A stretch of 64,000 bases of DNA from JAUCQB01 sp964586235 (lineage in GTDB: Bacteria; Planctomycetota; Phycisphaerae; UBA1845; PWPN01), in NCBI GenBank assembly GCA_964586235.1, contig CAZPIO010000013.1:1-64000 (forward strand), read 5' to 3'. The notes under the pieces are model-generated. The model had not been told where the DNA came from. It did no database searches and saw only the letters and a list, made by a program, of their open reading frames with translations. A program made the translations under genes and the position numbers. The stretch's first letter is position 1. Each line of letters starts with the position of its first letter. This document shows positions 50,976 through 59,886 of this stretch, piece after piece.

Positions 50976-51505
50976 GGCGTTTTGACAACATCTCTCGAAG
51001 GCCCAAGCACATCTCAAATGAGGGCCTCACCCAGTCAGGTTGCAGCAGACCGGATCTGCTCAAGTGGGCGGATACCGGCGGCGCGCTGCCCGGCCGGCTT
51101 TCCGATCACATTCGGCTCTGCCCGGGTTGCGCCGACCAGGTGCGACGGGTGAGCACGGTGCACACCGGCCTGATGCTGCTCCAGAATCAGCCGCTTCCGC
51201 ACGGCCTGCACAACCGGGCGAGCAGCCGGGCTCTGCGCAGGCTCCGCCGCGTGGCGCGGGCGTCAGAGGCCGCCGCTCGCCTGCTGAAGATGCGGCCGGG
51301 CATGTCGCGGTGGCAGCGGGCCAGGCTGCACATCGCCCGTATATGCTGCGGGGCCGTCGCGGCCAGCCTCGTGCTGGTCGTCCGGGTGGGTGTGATAACC
51401 GGCGTCTATCACACTCGGGACATGGGTCAGCAACTGGCCGCCGCCCACTGGGACCGACACATCGACCCGAATCACGAGTGGCTCGACCCGCCCAGCATGG
51501 CGTAG
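50972..51505 (+). CDS. Zinc-finger anti-sigma factor, membrane-bound
   Basis: 177 residues, starting at ATG 50972 inside the sigma stop, with GGGAGG upstream. The ZAS motif 'HIRLCPGCADQV' (HxxxCxxC) lies near residue 46. A membrane helix ('CCGAVAASLVLVVRVGVI') is near residue 125 and a short extracytoplasmic tail of about 35 residues follows. This layout fits a regulated membrane anti-sigma that holds the sigma factor until proteolysis or oxidation of the zinc site. The short outer tail suggests that any sensing is not done by a large periplasmic domain. Confidence 0.82.
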   Translation: MRRFDNISRRPKHISNEGLTQSGCSRPDLLKWADTGGALPGRLSDHIRLCPGCADQVRRVSTVHTGLMLLQNQPLPHGLHNRASSRALRRLRRVARASEAAARLLKMRPGMSRWQRARLHIARICCGAVAASLVLVVRVGVITGVYHTRDMGQQLAAAHWDRHIDPNHEWLDPPSMA

Positions 51506-51518
51506 TACCCTGTCGGGC

Positions 51519-51809
51519 ATGATTACGCTTAGCCAGCAAGGCGAGGACGTCCTTCTGCCCGTGAAGATCGTCCCGAAATCATCTCGCGACAAGATCGTCG
51601 GTGAATTGGACGGCGCCCTCAAGATCACCGTCTCGGCGGCGCCCGAAAAAGGGGCGGCCAACGCGGCGGTCTGCAAACTCATCGCCAAAACACTGGGGCT
51701 GCGCACGGCACAGGTCACGGTTGAGGCCGGCCACGGCTCGCCGAGAAAGACCCTCCGCATCAACGGCCTGGTCGTGGCGACCGTTCGCGAGAAGCTGGAG
51801 ATCGACTGA
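51519..51809 (+). CDS. DUF167 (YggU) family protein
   Basis: 96 residues. The sequence 'LPVKIVPKSSRDKIVGE' followed by 'LKITVSAAPEKGAANAAV' and 'VTVEAGHGSPRKTLRI' is the DUF167 signature. The fold is a small alpha/beta domain of unknown biochemical role, found in many bacteria and archaea. It starts 13 nt after the anti-sigma stop and may be co-transcribed with it. Confidence 0.92.
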   Translation: MITLSQQGEDVLLPVKIVPKSSRDKIVGELDGALKITVSAAPEKGAANAAVCKLIAKTLGLRTAQVTVEAGHGSPRKTLRINGLVVATVREKLEID

Positions 51810-51881
51810 GCTGCCACGGCCAGTCGGCCGTCCGCCAGCCCTTGCCGGCCCTTTCGACCGCGAGAAACCGCAACTCTCGCG

Positions 51882-51887
51882 TATAAT
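51882..51887 (+). promoter_or_regulatory. -10 element of the pilin-like gene
   Basis: A perfect TATAAT, with no matching -35 at 16-18 nt. The expected leader to ATG 51922 is about 30 nt. Confidence 0.45.
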
Positions 51888-51921
51888 ATACCGATGCCGT
51901 GCGGTTGCTTGTTGGTGGTGT

Positions 51922-52896
51922 ATGACGTGGCGAGTGTATCCAGTCCGCAGTGGTCGGCCAGGACCCGGGGCCACCCTGGGCTTCACCTTGATTGAGGTCC
52001 TTGTTGTCGTTGCCATCATCGCCCTTCTCGTCGCCGTGCTGCTGCCGGCGCTGGCCCGGGCCCGCGAGCAGACTCGGGCGGCGGTGTGCCTCTCACATCT
52101 GAAGCAGCAGGGCATCGCCTGTTCGGCCTACTCCTCCGATAATAAGGCGATCCTGCCGTGGGCCGGCTCGTTCAGGTTCTCGTTGATGGAGGGTAAGTAC
52201 TACCTCGGGTACACCAACAGTGAGCTGCACGACTGGGCCCTCGTGAACATCGGCCCACTCTATCCCAAGTACGTGGGGGCGAACCCGGAACTCTTTTACT
52301 GCCCGAACAACAGGGCCACCGACAGCACCGGATCGAACGGCGTCGCCCAGTTCCTGAGCTGCTATCGCGCCCCCAAACGCGGCCAGCCGGGATATCAGAA
52401 CTCGCACACCTTCCCCATCTCCCCTTTCAGCTCATACAACTACGCCGCACCCCTGATCCCCGCCGCCTCGCCGCGCGACGCCGGCGGCCAGATGTACCCG
52501 GAAGAGTCGGTCCGCTACGGCGACGCGTCGCTGGCGAACGAATCGCCCTACTGGCAGTACCTGAACGAGGCCGTTGATTCCGCTCCGGAATTCCTCGGCC
52601 CGTTCCCCACCGGGGCACGCGGCAAGCATGCCATCCACGCCTTCATTACGGACGGTTACTTCGCGGGCAAGGACACCTTCACCTGGGAGGGCAAGCTATA
52701 CGACCGCGAGCCTTACGAGGGCTACCACCTCAAGAGTTACAACGTCCTGTATAGCGATCTACACGCCAAGCGAGTGGTTGATCCCCAGGGCCAGATTCAC
52801 GCCGCCCAACTCAACCCCATCCGCTACAACAACCCGGGCGGGACCAATGCGACAAAGGTCTTCAAGGTGTGGGACCATTTCTCGCGCAACCACTGA
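51922..52896 (+). CDS. Prepilin-type N-terminal cleavage/methylation domain protein
   Basis: 324 residues. The N-terminal motif 'LGFTLIEVLVVVAIIALLV' with 'LLPALARAREQ' after it is the class III signal used by type II secretion pseudopilins and type IV pilins. The C-terminal 270 residues resemble the planctomycete H-X9-DG/DUF1559-like proteins ('AVCLSHLKQQGIACSAYSSDNK', ending 'NVLYSDLHAKRV'). These multi-copy proteins are of unknown function but are probably displayed by a secretion machine like the one encoded at 45-50 kb. Its 3' end overlaps the convergent SUKH gene by 35 nt. Confidence 0.88.
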   Translation: MTWRVYPVRSGRPGPGATLGFTLIEVLVVVAIIALLVAVLLPALARAREQTRAAVCLSHLKQQGIACSAYSSDNKAILPWAGSFRFSLMEGKYYLGYTNSELHDWALVNIGPLYPKYVGANPELFYCPNNRATDSTGSNGVAQFLSCYRAPKRGQPGYQNSHTFPISPFSSYNYAAPLIPAASPRDAGGQMYPEESVRYGDASLANESPYWQYLNEAVDSAPEFLGPFPTGARGKHAIHAFITDGYFAGKDTFTWEGKLYDREPYEGYHLKSYNVLYSDLHAKRVVDPQGQIHAAQLNPIRYNNPGGTNATKVFKVWDHFSRNH

Positions 52897-53866
52897 TGCC
52901 CTGAGAAGTGGAGAAGGGCTCACGGTTCAGGCCTGCTCGCGGTGGCGAGGCTTCGTCAGGGATGGGGCCATAGTCGCAGAGCCTGTAGTTCAGGCCGCTC
53001 GCACGGAAGAGCGAGTCCAGCCGGCGAATCAACGATTCATGTTTGGCAACTGATACCGGTTCGTGGAAGTTAAAGGAAACCAGGGGCAGCGACCAAGCCG
53101 GGAAATCGAGCCTGCTGATTTCCAGCGCCGCACCCCGCCAGGCGATGTTCAACGCCCAGCTATGCACCCCTGCAGGGCTTTTCCCGCGATATTCCCACGT
53201 GAATCCGTCGTTCGGGGGCCTCGGCGGCGGTTCGGGCTTCCTGCCGAAAAGCCATCTCAGGAGTCCGACCGGCCCGGCGGGCGGGAGCGAACTAGGCTCT
53301 TGAACCTTACCTGCGCTGGACCGCGGAGCCGAAAGCTCCCCCACCTTGGCCAGGACCGCCAGGACAGGCTCAATGGAAGACGTATCGAAGTTGAACTGAA
53401 CGGCCCACTTCATCTCAGAGACGTGCCGCCGCTCGGACATACCAGCGATGGCAGCATCGACGATCTCCACGAGCCATTGCTGAAACGTCTTGCCGATCGG
53501 CTCTGCTGAGCGTCTTTCATGGTCGATGAAATAGATTTGGTCCTCCGGCTCCCCGATCCGCAGGGCGTTGTAGTCGCCCGCACCATCGTCCGCGAAGGGA
53601 AAGTACTCCTTGGCCTGAGGACCGAGCAACTCGGGCAGAAACTGGGCAGCCTCGACAAAGTCCCGCTTCTGGGCGAAGAAGTCGGGGGTCGCGTTCTGGA
53701 ATACTCCGAGGATCCCGAGGAACTGCCGCAGGCACTGTGGCATGGGCCTGTTGACTTCCTGCTCAATCGCCTGGATTTCCTCGTTCGAAAGCGGCCGGCG
53801 GACGACACGGTCCCAATAGGGCTCGAGGCGCTTAAGAATGCTGGGAACGTCCGGGTTGGGGTCCAT
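52862..53866 (-). CDS. SUKH-superfamily (SMI1/KNR4-like) protein
   Basis: 334 residues, AGGAG before ATG 53866. The first 140 residues match a SMI1/KNR4 domain: 'RPLSNEEIQAIEQEVNRPMPQCLRQFLGILGVF', with 'PFADDGAGDYNALRIG' and 'IYFIDHERRSA' further on. SUKH domains are best known as immunity proteins in polymorphic toxin loci, but many are orphan. The C-terminal half has a Pro-rich linker and a second beta-rich domain ('SWALNIAWRGAALEISRLD') with no family I recognise. No toxin gene is adjacent. Confidence 0.82.
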   Translation of the reverse strand: MDPNPDVPSILKRLEPYWDRVVRRPLSNEEIQAIEQEVNRPMPQCLRQFLGILGVFQNATPDFFAQKRDFVEAAQFLPELLGPQAKEYFPFADDGAGDYNALRIGEPEDQIYFIDHERRSAEPIGKTFQQWLVEIVDAAIAGMSERRHVSEMKWAVQFNFDTSSIEPVLAVLAKVGELSAPRSSAGKVQEPSSLPPAGPVGLLRWLFGRKPEPPPRPPNDGFTWEYRGKSPAGVHSWALNIAWRGAALEISRLDFPAWSLPLVSFNFHEPVSVAKHESLIRRLDSLFRASGLNYRLCDYGPIPDEASPPRAGLNREPFSTSQGISGCARNGPTP

Positions 53867-53893
53867 TGGTGCTGCTCCTCGTGGTTCAGCGAG

Positions 53894-53953
53894 AAGGGGG
53901 ACACTGCTCCTTATCGTCGTCCGCCTGCCTCAACAAGCTGCGGTGTCCCCCTT
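53894..53953. repeat. REP-like imperfect palindrome
   Basis: AAGGGGGACAC (53894-53904) and GTGTCCCCCTT (53943-53953), extended inward by GC pairs to about 14 pairs with a G-U. The loop is 32 nt. TTTTT covers the right end on the plus strand. The GGGGACA...TGTCCCC type is common in REP sequences associated with RAYT transposases. It lies between two minus-strand genes (53866 and 53961), so it could also shape mRNA end formation. Confidence 0.65.
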
Positions 53954-53960
53954 TTTCCGC

Positions 53961-54917
53961 TCAGTTTACCACGTTGACCGGCTTTCCCCGCTGGAAGGCG
54001 CGGATGTTCTCGGCGGTGATGGCCATCAGGCGTTTTCGGGCGGCCAGGCCGGCCCACGCCATGTGCGGGGTGATGATGATGTTCCTGGCAGTCAGCAGCG
54101 GGTTGTCGCCGCGAATCGGCTCGATAGCCACGACATCGACGGCCGCAGCGGCGATCCGCTCGTCGTTCAGCGCATCGGCAAGGTCGCGTTCGACGACCAG
54201 CCCGCCACGGCCGGTATTGATGAGGAAGGCATGCGGCCGCATCAGTTTCAGGCGATCCGCGTTCACCAGCCCGGTGGTCTCGGGCGTCTGGGGACAGTGC
54301 AGGCTCACTACGTCAGCCTCAGTAAACAGCGTCCGCATGTCGACGAACCGGATCTCGCCCTCGGCGGTGCCGGGGGCTCGCTGCTGGTCACAGGCGATGA
54401 CCTTCATATCGAAGGCCCGGGCGATCCGGGCCACCTTACGACCGATACGGCCATACCCGACCACTCCGAACACACGGTCGGCCAACTCGATCTGCGGCGT
54501 TTCACAATAGGAAAAGTCGGGGCTGCGCGTCCACGTTCCCTGCTTGACCGAGGCATCGTGTGCGCCGACGTGGTGGCACAACTCCAGCAGGAGAGCAAAC
54601 GTGAACTGAGCAACGCCGGCCGTCGCGTACACCGGCACGTTGCAGACCGGGATCCCGCGAACCCGGGCCGCCGCAACGTCCACAACGTTGTAGCCCGTGG
54701 CCGTCACCGCGATCATCTTCAACTTCACGAGGCGCCCCAGGTCCTCCGCGGTCACGGGAACCTTGTTGGTGACGATGACATCGGCCCCGCCCGCACGTTC
54801 GAGCAGTTGCTCGTGGGCCGAGCGCTCGTAGACGGTCAGCTCACCGAGAGCCGCGATCTCGTCCCACGGATTGTCGCCGGGGTTCATGGTCTGGCCGTCA
54901 ACAACGACGATACGCAC
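53961..54917 (-). CDS. D-isomer-specific 2-hydroxyacid dehydrogenase (hydroxypyruvate/glyoxylate reductase-like)
   Basis: 318 residues from GTG 54917, with GGAGG 5 nt upstream. The NAD loop is 'GVVGYGRIGRKVARIA' near residue 150. The catalytic residues are Arg in 'INTGRGG', Glu in the 'VAIEP' block and His in 'ITPHMAWA'. The family oxidises or reduces D-2-hydroxyacids; the sequence is closest to glycerate/hydroxypyruvate reductases. It lies 26 nt after the glycosidase gene upstream in transcription, so the two may share an mRNA. Confidence 0.9.
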   Translation of the reverse strand: MRIVVVDGQTMNPGDNPWDEIAALGELTVYERSAHEQLLERAGGADVIVTNKVPVTAEDLGRLVKLKMIAVTATGYNVVDVAAARVRGIPVCNVPVYATAGVAQFTFALLLELCHHVGAHDASVKQGTWTRSPDFSYCETPQIELADRVFGVVGYGRIGRKVARIARAFDMKVIACDQQRAPGTAEGEIRFVDMRTLFTEADVVSLHCPQTPETTGLVNADRLKLMRPHAFLINTGRGGLVVERDLADALNDERIAAAAVDVVAIEPIRGDNPLLTARNIIITPHMAWAGLAARKRLMAITAENIRAFQRGKPVNVVN

Positions 54918-54943
54918 GATGTCCTCCTTCCTCGGCCAACTGC

Positions 54944-56164
54944 TCACTGTCCTCTGCCCGTCGCCGGCTTTCGAAACGCGACACCTCGATCGAACTTTCT
55001 GGCTTTCTCCAGTGCGGCCAGAATGGGCAGGTCGCCGTACTGCGGGTGGTCGAACCAACTGTCCCACATGAACGAGCCGGTGCGGGCGTGGTAGATCCAG
55101 CTCATCTGGGCGAACAACGGGTCACCCCAGTACTTGGGATGCCGTGGGTCGAACCGCTGGAAGATCTCCAGGTTCATGTCGCGATGAAGCTCTGGCGTCA
55201 CCTTGGGATAGTTCCTGTCCTCACTGGCGCCGAGCGCCGCCCCGCCCTCGGTGCTCAGGATGGGAATAGGGTAGGGCAAATACTCGTCCATCAGGTGCAT
55301 GATCAACTCGCCGAGCAGGTAGCAGGTGTTGTCCTTCATGAGCGACTCGAACCGCTCCTTCGGATTGGCGTGGGGCAGGTTCTTTTTGGCGTTGAAGGGG
55401 TAGTCGAGCGGATGATTGAGCGAGCACAGGTGGGCTCCGATCGCGCAACCCGCGAAAGCCGCTTCGATCTTGCCCATCTTCCTGAAGGTCTCGAAGCAGT
55501 CGGCGTACCACTTGCCGGCCGAGCCCGGCGTCATGGCGTAGAACACGGGGATGCCGCCCTCTTCGGTAATGATCCGCCTGACGCGCAGCCACTGGCGGCA
55601 CAGGCGGCCGACCGGGTCAGGCTTGTCGAATTCGCCGGGTGACCACTCCAGGCCGAGGTTGGGTTCGTTGCCGCTTTCAAAGTAATGGGCGCCGGCGGCC
55701 ACATACGTGCGGACGATCTCGCGGAAGCGCTTTTCCTCATCGCCCGGGCGCGGATAAAAGGGGCTCGGGCCGGACACGTAGATCCGCACCACGGGCTCGA
55801 CCCCGTTGCGGCTGGCGGCCTCGACGACGTCGACCTTGTTCATCCCGCAGTCGAGCACCTTGAACCAGGTGAAGCCGTATCGCTGCCTCAACTCCTTGAA
55901 GAAGGCGTCGAGATCCTTGGCCTTCCAGTCGCATCCCGGGTCGTCATGGATCCCCCAGCCTGTGTCAGGTGCCGGGGGTCGAGGATAATCAGCCAACGCC
56001 CGCCACGGCGGCCGAGGCGAACTCTCACCCGACTTCGCGGCCCTGAATCGAGACACGGGCTCGGCCGCCGAAGCACTCGCCGCGACGGCGGCCATAACCG
56101 ACACGAGCATAGGCAACACCAGATGCACCCGCTGCACTCTATTCTTGAGACCCACTGGAACCAT
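54944..56164 (-). CDS. Secreted clan GH-A glycoside hydrolase-like protein
   Basis: 406 residues from ATG 56164; a more upstream start would add a non-coding-looking N-terminus. The signal peptide ends 'SASA'. A TIM-barrel with 'YGFTWFKVLD', 'GVEPVVRIYV', catalytic acid/base Glu in 'FESGNEPNLGLEW' (NEP motif) and nucleophile candidate Glu in 'IPILSTEGGAALG' fits clan GH-A (for example GH5, GH39 or GH53 neighbours). The substrate is unknown. Confidence 0.78.
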   Translation of the reverse strand: MVPVGLKNRVQRVHLVLPMLVSVMAAVAASASAAEPVSRFRAAKSGESSPRPPWRALADYPRPPAPDTGWGIHDDPGCDWKAKDLDAFFKELRQRYGFTWFKVLDCGMNKVDVVEAASRNGVEPVVRIYVSGPSPFYPRPGDEEKRFREIVRTYVAAGAHYFESGNEPNLGLEWSPGEFDKPDPVGRLCRQWLRVRRIITEEGGIPVFYAMTPGSAGKWYADCFETFRKMGKIEAAFAGCAIGAHLCSLNHPLDYPFNAKKNLPHANPKERFESLMKDNTCYLLGELIMHLMDEYLPYPIPILSTEGGAALGASEDRNYPKVTPELHRDMNLEIFQRFDPRHPKYWGDPLFAQMSWIYHARTGSFMWDSWFDHPQYGDLPILAALEKARKFDRGVAFRKPATGRGQ

Positions 56165-56264
56165 GGACAGATACCCCTGAAACCATCCCCGGTGCCAACT
56201 CGGACCCGGTCCGGACCTGGCTGCCGACAACACTCTCATGCAGCCCCAAGGACCTATCCCAGTT

Positions 56265-56316
56265 GGGTGCCACGGGCAGCTTGTCTGCCCGTGCGGGCAA
56301 GCCGCCAGTGGCACCC
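56265..56316. repeat. Nested palindromic intergenic repeat
   Basis: An outer inverted repeat GGGTGCCAC (56265-56273) / GTGGCACCC (56308-56316) encloses an inner 9-bp hairpin CACGGGCAG (56271-56279) / CTGCCCGTG (56285-56293). The two pairings exclude each other at one end, so the RNA could switch between them. It lies between two minus-strand genes. Confidence 0.65.
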
Positions 56317-56416
56317 GAGCCAACTGAGCCTACCGAGATCGGCTCCAAGCGTAAACAAACGTGGCCCGCGGCGAAAGAGGCGAGGGAGAATTCACGCCTG
56401 CTGCGCGCATCAGCCG

Positions 56417-58384
56417 CTATTTGTTGACGAGTTCGACAACAGTGGGCTTGGCCAACTCAATCAGTTCGGGCACGTCGGCAACCTCCAGCAGGCCGAAGCA
56501 GAACATCGACGGGGCGTCGTTCCACGACGCTTTCTTGGTTATCAGGTCCTTCAAGCTAGGCACTGCGTCGTGGAGGGTCAGGCTTGCCACGCGTCCGGGC
56601 ATCCATGCCATCGTGGTGAGGGCTGCCAACCCGGATACGCGGCCTCGTGTTGTCAGATGCACTGCCTCACCCGGATAGTATCGCAGAAGGTGCTCGATGA
56701 TCGCATCCAGTTGGGCCACTTGCATTCCCAGCGGGCGATAGCCGACCGCGTCCAGCATACCCGAGAACTGCCACGAACCCGTGATTCGCGGCACGCACTC
56801 CCCGGTGAAAAGGATATCTGCCACAATCACCCGTTCACCTCGCTCGAACCCCGCCGCAACAAGATCTCGGGCCTTCTCGATGCCGCCATCCGTGACAACG
56901 AGGCGACAGACAGCAGGCGCATCCTTGGGCACATATTCAACCATCGGCAGTGTCCACCATCCGCCCACGCGAAGGCTCATCGCGGCCCCGCGCGTCTGCC
57001 CGACCGGCATGGTGCTCGTCGACAATTTGCTCACCGTGGGGGCGACCCGCCAAAGGGTATCGGCCCTCAGGATCGTAGACAAAGCCGCACGGGTACTGTC
57101 GCACCACAACTTGCGGGCAGCCTCGTCACCCGCCGGACACTTCTTGGCCGGCAAGTCGCGCATCGCCTGCTCCGCCAGCGACAGCAAATCCGCGTTGTCG
57201 GCCGGATACTCGATCTTCAGCTCGTCCTGCTTGCGGAGCTCATCATCCGAGGGGATCTCCTCGTCAACGCGCTGATCGGCAGGCATGAACTGGCGGTTGA
57301 TGAAACGGTAGAACGCCTGGCGGTTGTCCTTCAGGTAGTTGTGCGTGCCCGGATCGCTGTTGACGTGCATGGCGAAGCGATCGGCGACGCCGAGCATCTC
57401 GTAGACCGGCACAACGGGCTCGAAGACGGACAGCCTCGCGGTGGCAGCATAGAAGCAGCAGTCATCCTGAGCGTTGTAGATGAGCAGCGCCGGCCGTGGG
57501 GCCAGCAGGGCCGTCAGCACGGGGTAATCGGCGATGGCCACCAGGTCGGCCGGGTTCTGCTCGCGGTCGCCGATGTCCCGTGTTTCCCAGATCCGCCGAT
57601 CGATGCCGCTATAGCCGGCGTTGGGGGCACACAGCTTGACCCGCGTGTCGAGCGAGCTGAAGAAGATCGTCTGCCACCCGCCGCCGGAAAGCCCGGTCAC
57701 CGCGGTCCGCTCCGGGTCGGCCGACGGATGCGACAGCAGTACATCCAGCCCGCGTTTGAGCGACTGATAAAACACCGATACGCCCGCACGGCCACACAGG
57801 TCGAGATGGGACACATTACCGTGAGCGTAGCCCGGCCCACGCAACTGCCCCATCCCGAGCCACTCGAAGTTGAGGGCCAGCATGCCCCGCTTTGCCAAGT
57901 TGATGCAGCGCATCTGCTTGTAGTCGATAGTCATGCCGGGGGCGCCGACGTGCCCGTTGGCGTTGAGCACGACCGGGACCTTGCCCTTGAGGCCTTCCGG
58001 TTCATACAGCAGGGCCCCGACCCAGAAGCCGGGCACCGCTTCATAACGAAGCTTGCGGATCGTGTATCCCTTGCCCGGCAGTGTCTCCTGCCAGACCATA
58101 TTGACCGGCCCGTCGAGCCACTGCTGCGGCACCCCTTTGAATACGACGTTCCTGAGGACGTTCTCGCGGGTCTGCTCGGCCTGCACGAGCCACTCGGCCG
58201 GATCGCTCGGCGCGATGAAGCGTGGCGCCCGCCGCAGCAGGTGAGCACGCAGGTCCCGCAGCGTCTGGCCACGATCCAGAATCGATACCGGCTGGGTGGC
58301 CGGCGCGGCCCCGAGGACGGATCCCACGACCGTTAGAGTGACCAGCAGTGATGCCGACAATCGAACCGCACCTCTCGACAACAT
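56417..58384 (-). CDS. Secreted acetylxylan-esterase-like alpha/beta hydrolase
   Basis: 655 residues. Signal peptide 1-26 ('SVLGA'). The N-terminal hydrolase domain has 'VPVVLNANGHVG', the nucleophile elbow 'VTGLSGGGWQT' with Ser, and 'PRPALLIYNAQDDCCFY' with the Asp. The C-terminal 250 residues look like a second, degenerate hydrolase domain ('RGRVSGLAALTTMAWMPG' in place of GxSxG). The layout resembles planctomycete AXE1/DUF-type esterases acting on plant polysaccharides. GGAGG precedes the ATG. Confidence 0.8.
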   Translation of the reverse strand: MLSRGAVRLSASLLVTLTVVGSVLGAAPATQPVSILDRGQTLRDLRAHLLRRAPRFIAPSDPAEWLVQAEQTRENVLRNVVFKGVPQQWLDGPVNMVWQETLPGKGYTIRKLRYEAVPGFWVGALLYEPEGLKGKVPVVLNANGHVGAPGMTIDYKQMRCINLAKRGMLALNFEWLGMGQLRGPGYAHGNVSHLDLCGRAGVSVFYQSLKRGLDVLLSHPSADPERTAVTGLSGGGWQTIFFSSLDTRVKLCAPNAGYSGIDRRIWETRDIGDREQNPADLVAIADYPVLTALLAPRPALLIYNAQDDCCFYAATARLSVFEPVVPVYEMLGVADRFAMHVNSDPGTHNYLKDNRQAFYRFINRQFMPADQRVDEEIPSDDELRKQDELKIEYPADNADLLSLAEQAMRDLPAKKCPAGDEAARKLWCDSTRAALSTILRADTLWRVAPTVSKLSTSTMPVGQTRGAAMSLRVGGWWTLPMVEYVPKDAPAVCRLVVTDGGIEKARDLVAAGFERGERVIVADILFTGECVPRITGSWQFSGMLDAVGYRPLGMQVAQLDAIIEHLLRYYPGEAVHLTTRGRVSGLAALTTMAWMPGRVASLTLHDAVPSLKDLITKKASWNDAPSMFCFGLLEVADVPELIELAKPTVVELVNK

Positions 58385-58571
58385 CGTAAGGCCTCCATAA
58401 GACCCGTCAGTACAGGACTTAGGCCCCAGTCTAACCGCCCCTCACTCTGCTGTCAGGAGACCGGGGGGATGGCCAGCCATCGCCCGCTTGATGTACAATT
58501 CCGTCGCCTGCCGGGTGGCCGAACGCGCCGCCCGAGGCGAAGCTTGGGCACCCGAACTCGAGAGGAAGGCC

Positions 58572-59873
58572 ATGGCCTCGCAGACAATCCTGATCAAGGG
58601 CGGAAGAGTCATCGACCCGGCCAGCCGGCTGGATCGCGCCACCGACCTGCTGCTGGCGGATGGCAAAGTCGCGCAAGTCGCCGACAACCTCTCCGCCTCA
58701 GGTGCCCGCAGAATCGACGCCTCGGGCTTGATCGTCTGCCCAGGGCTGATTGACATCCACGTACACCTCCGCGAGCCGGGCGACGAGGACGAGGAGACGA
58801 TTGAAACCGGCACAGCCGCGGCCGTCGCGGGCGGCTTCACCTCGGTCGCCTGCATGCCGAACACAAAACCGACCCTTGACGATGAGGCCTCCATCGAGTT
58901 TATCTGCCGCCAGTCGCAGCGGGCCGGGGCCTGCAACGTCTACCCGATCGGGGCAATCACCAAGGATCGCCAGGGCAAGGAACTGGCCGAGATGGGCCAG
59001 ATGGTCCGCTCGGGCGCGGTGGGCTTCTCCGACGACGGGTGCGGGGTGGCCAACTCCCAACTGATGCTTCAGGCCCTCAACTATGTCCGCATGTTCGACA
59101 GGGCGATCATGCAGCACTGCGAGGACCCGCACGTCGCCGGCGGCGGCGTCATGAACGGCGGAGCCACGGCCGTGCGACTCGGCCTGCCCGGCATCAGCCC
59201 GATCGCCGAGGAACTGATGCTCCAGCGAGACCTGACCCTGGTCCGGGCAACCGGCGCCCGATACCACGTGTGCCACATTTCCACCGCCCGGGCCGTCGAA
59301 CTGGTCAGCCAGGCGAAGGCCGCCGGGCTTCCGGTCACCGCCGAGGTGTGTGCCCACCACCTGGTCCTCACCGAGGCTGAATGCGCCTCCTATGACCCGA
59401 ACTTCAAGATGAACCCGCCGTTGCGATCGCAGGAGGACGTGGATGCCTGCCGTAAAGGCGTTGCTGATGGGACAATCGACTGCCTGGTCACCGACCACGC
59501 GCCCCACGGCATCCAGGAAAAGGAACTCGAGTTCTCGACCGCCCCGTTTGGGGTCATCGGCCTGGAGACCGCCCTGCCGCTGTTCATGAAAGCCCTGCTC
59601 GAGTCGGGTGTGATGGACTGGCCGGCCATGATCGAGCGAATGACTGTTCGCCCGGCAAAGGTGATCTCGGTGAACAAGGGGACGCTGGCTGTCGGCGCCG
59701 ACGCCGACGTGACGCTGATCGACCCGAACTGCCGCTGGACGATCGACGCGAGCCAGTTCCGATCGAAGAGCTGCAACACCCCGTTCAACGGGTGGCAGGT
59801 CACCGGCCGGGCCGCCGTGACCATCGTCGGAGGCGAGGTCAAGCATCAGCTCAGTGAAACAGCCGTCGCATGA
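58572..59873 (+). CDS. pyrC: Dihydroorotase
   Basis: 433 residues from ATG 58572 with GAGGAAGG upstream. Landmarks are Zn ligands in 'DIHVHLREPGDEDEET', 'FTSVACMPNTKP', 'MQHCEDP', 'YHVCHIST' and 'VTDHAPHG'. This is a type I (PyrC of Bacillus/Aquifex type) dihydroorotase that closes carbamoyl-aspartate to dihydroorotate in pyrimidine synthesis. No other pyr gene is in the window. TACAAT at 58494-58499 could be a -10. Confidence 0.95.
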   Translation: MASQTILIKGGRVIDPASRLDRATDLLLADGKVAQVADNLSASGARRIDASGLIVCPGLIDIHVHLREPGDEDEETIETGTAAAVAGGFTSVACMPNTKPTLDDEASIEFICRQSQRAGACNVYPIGAITKDRQGKELAEMGQMVRSGAVGFSDDGCGVANSQLMLQALNYVRMFDRAIMQHCEDPHVAGGGVMNGGATAVRLGLPGISPIAEELMLQRDLTLVRATGARYHVCHISTARAVELVSQAKAAGLPVTAEVCAHHLVLTEAECASYDPNFKMNPPLRSQEDVDACRKGVADGTIDCLVTDHAPHGIQEKELEFSTAPFGVIGLETALPLFMKALLESGVMDWPAMIERMTVRPAKVISVNKGTLAVGADADVTLIDPNCRWTIDASQFRSKSCNTPFNGWQVTGRAAVTIVGGEVKHQLSETAVA

Positions 59874-59886
59874 CCACCGGACATTG

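Noticed and set aside
55685..58336. Very long open frame on the plus strand (over 880 codons) antisense to the GH-A-like and esterase-like genes
   Set aside because: His/Arg/Gln/Pro-rich translation with no domains; it runs antisense across two genes that have signal peptides, ribosome-binding sites and motifs. Such frames are expected in high-GC DNA.
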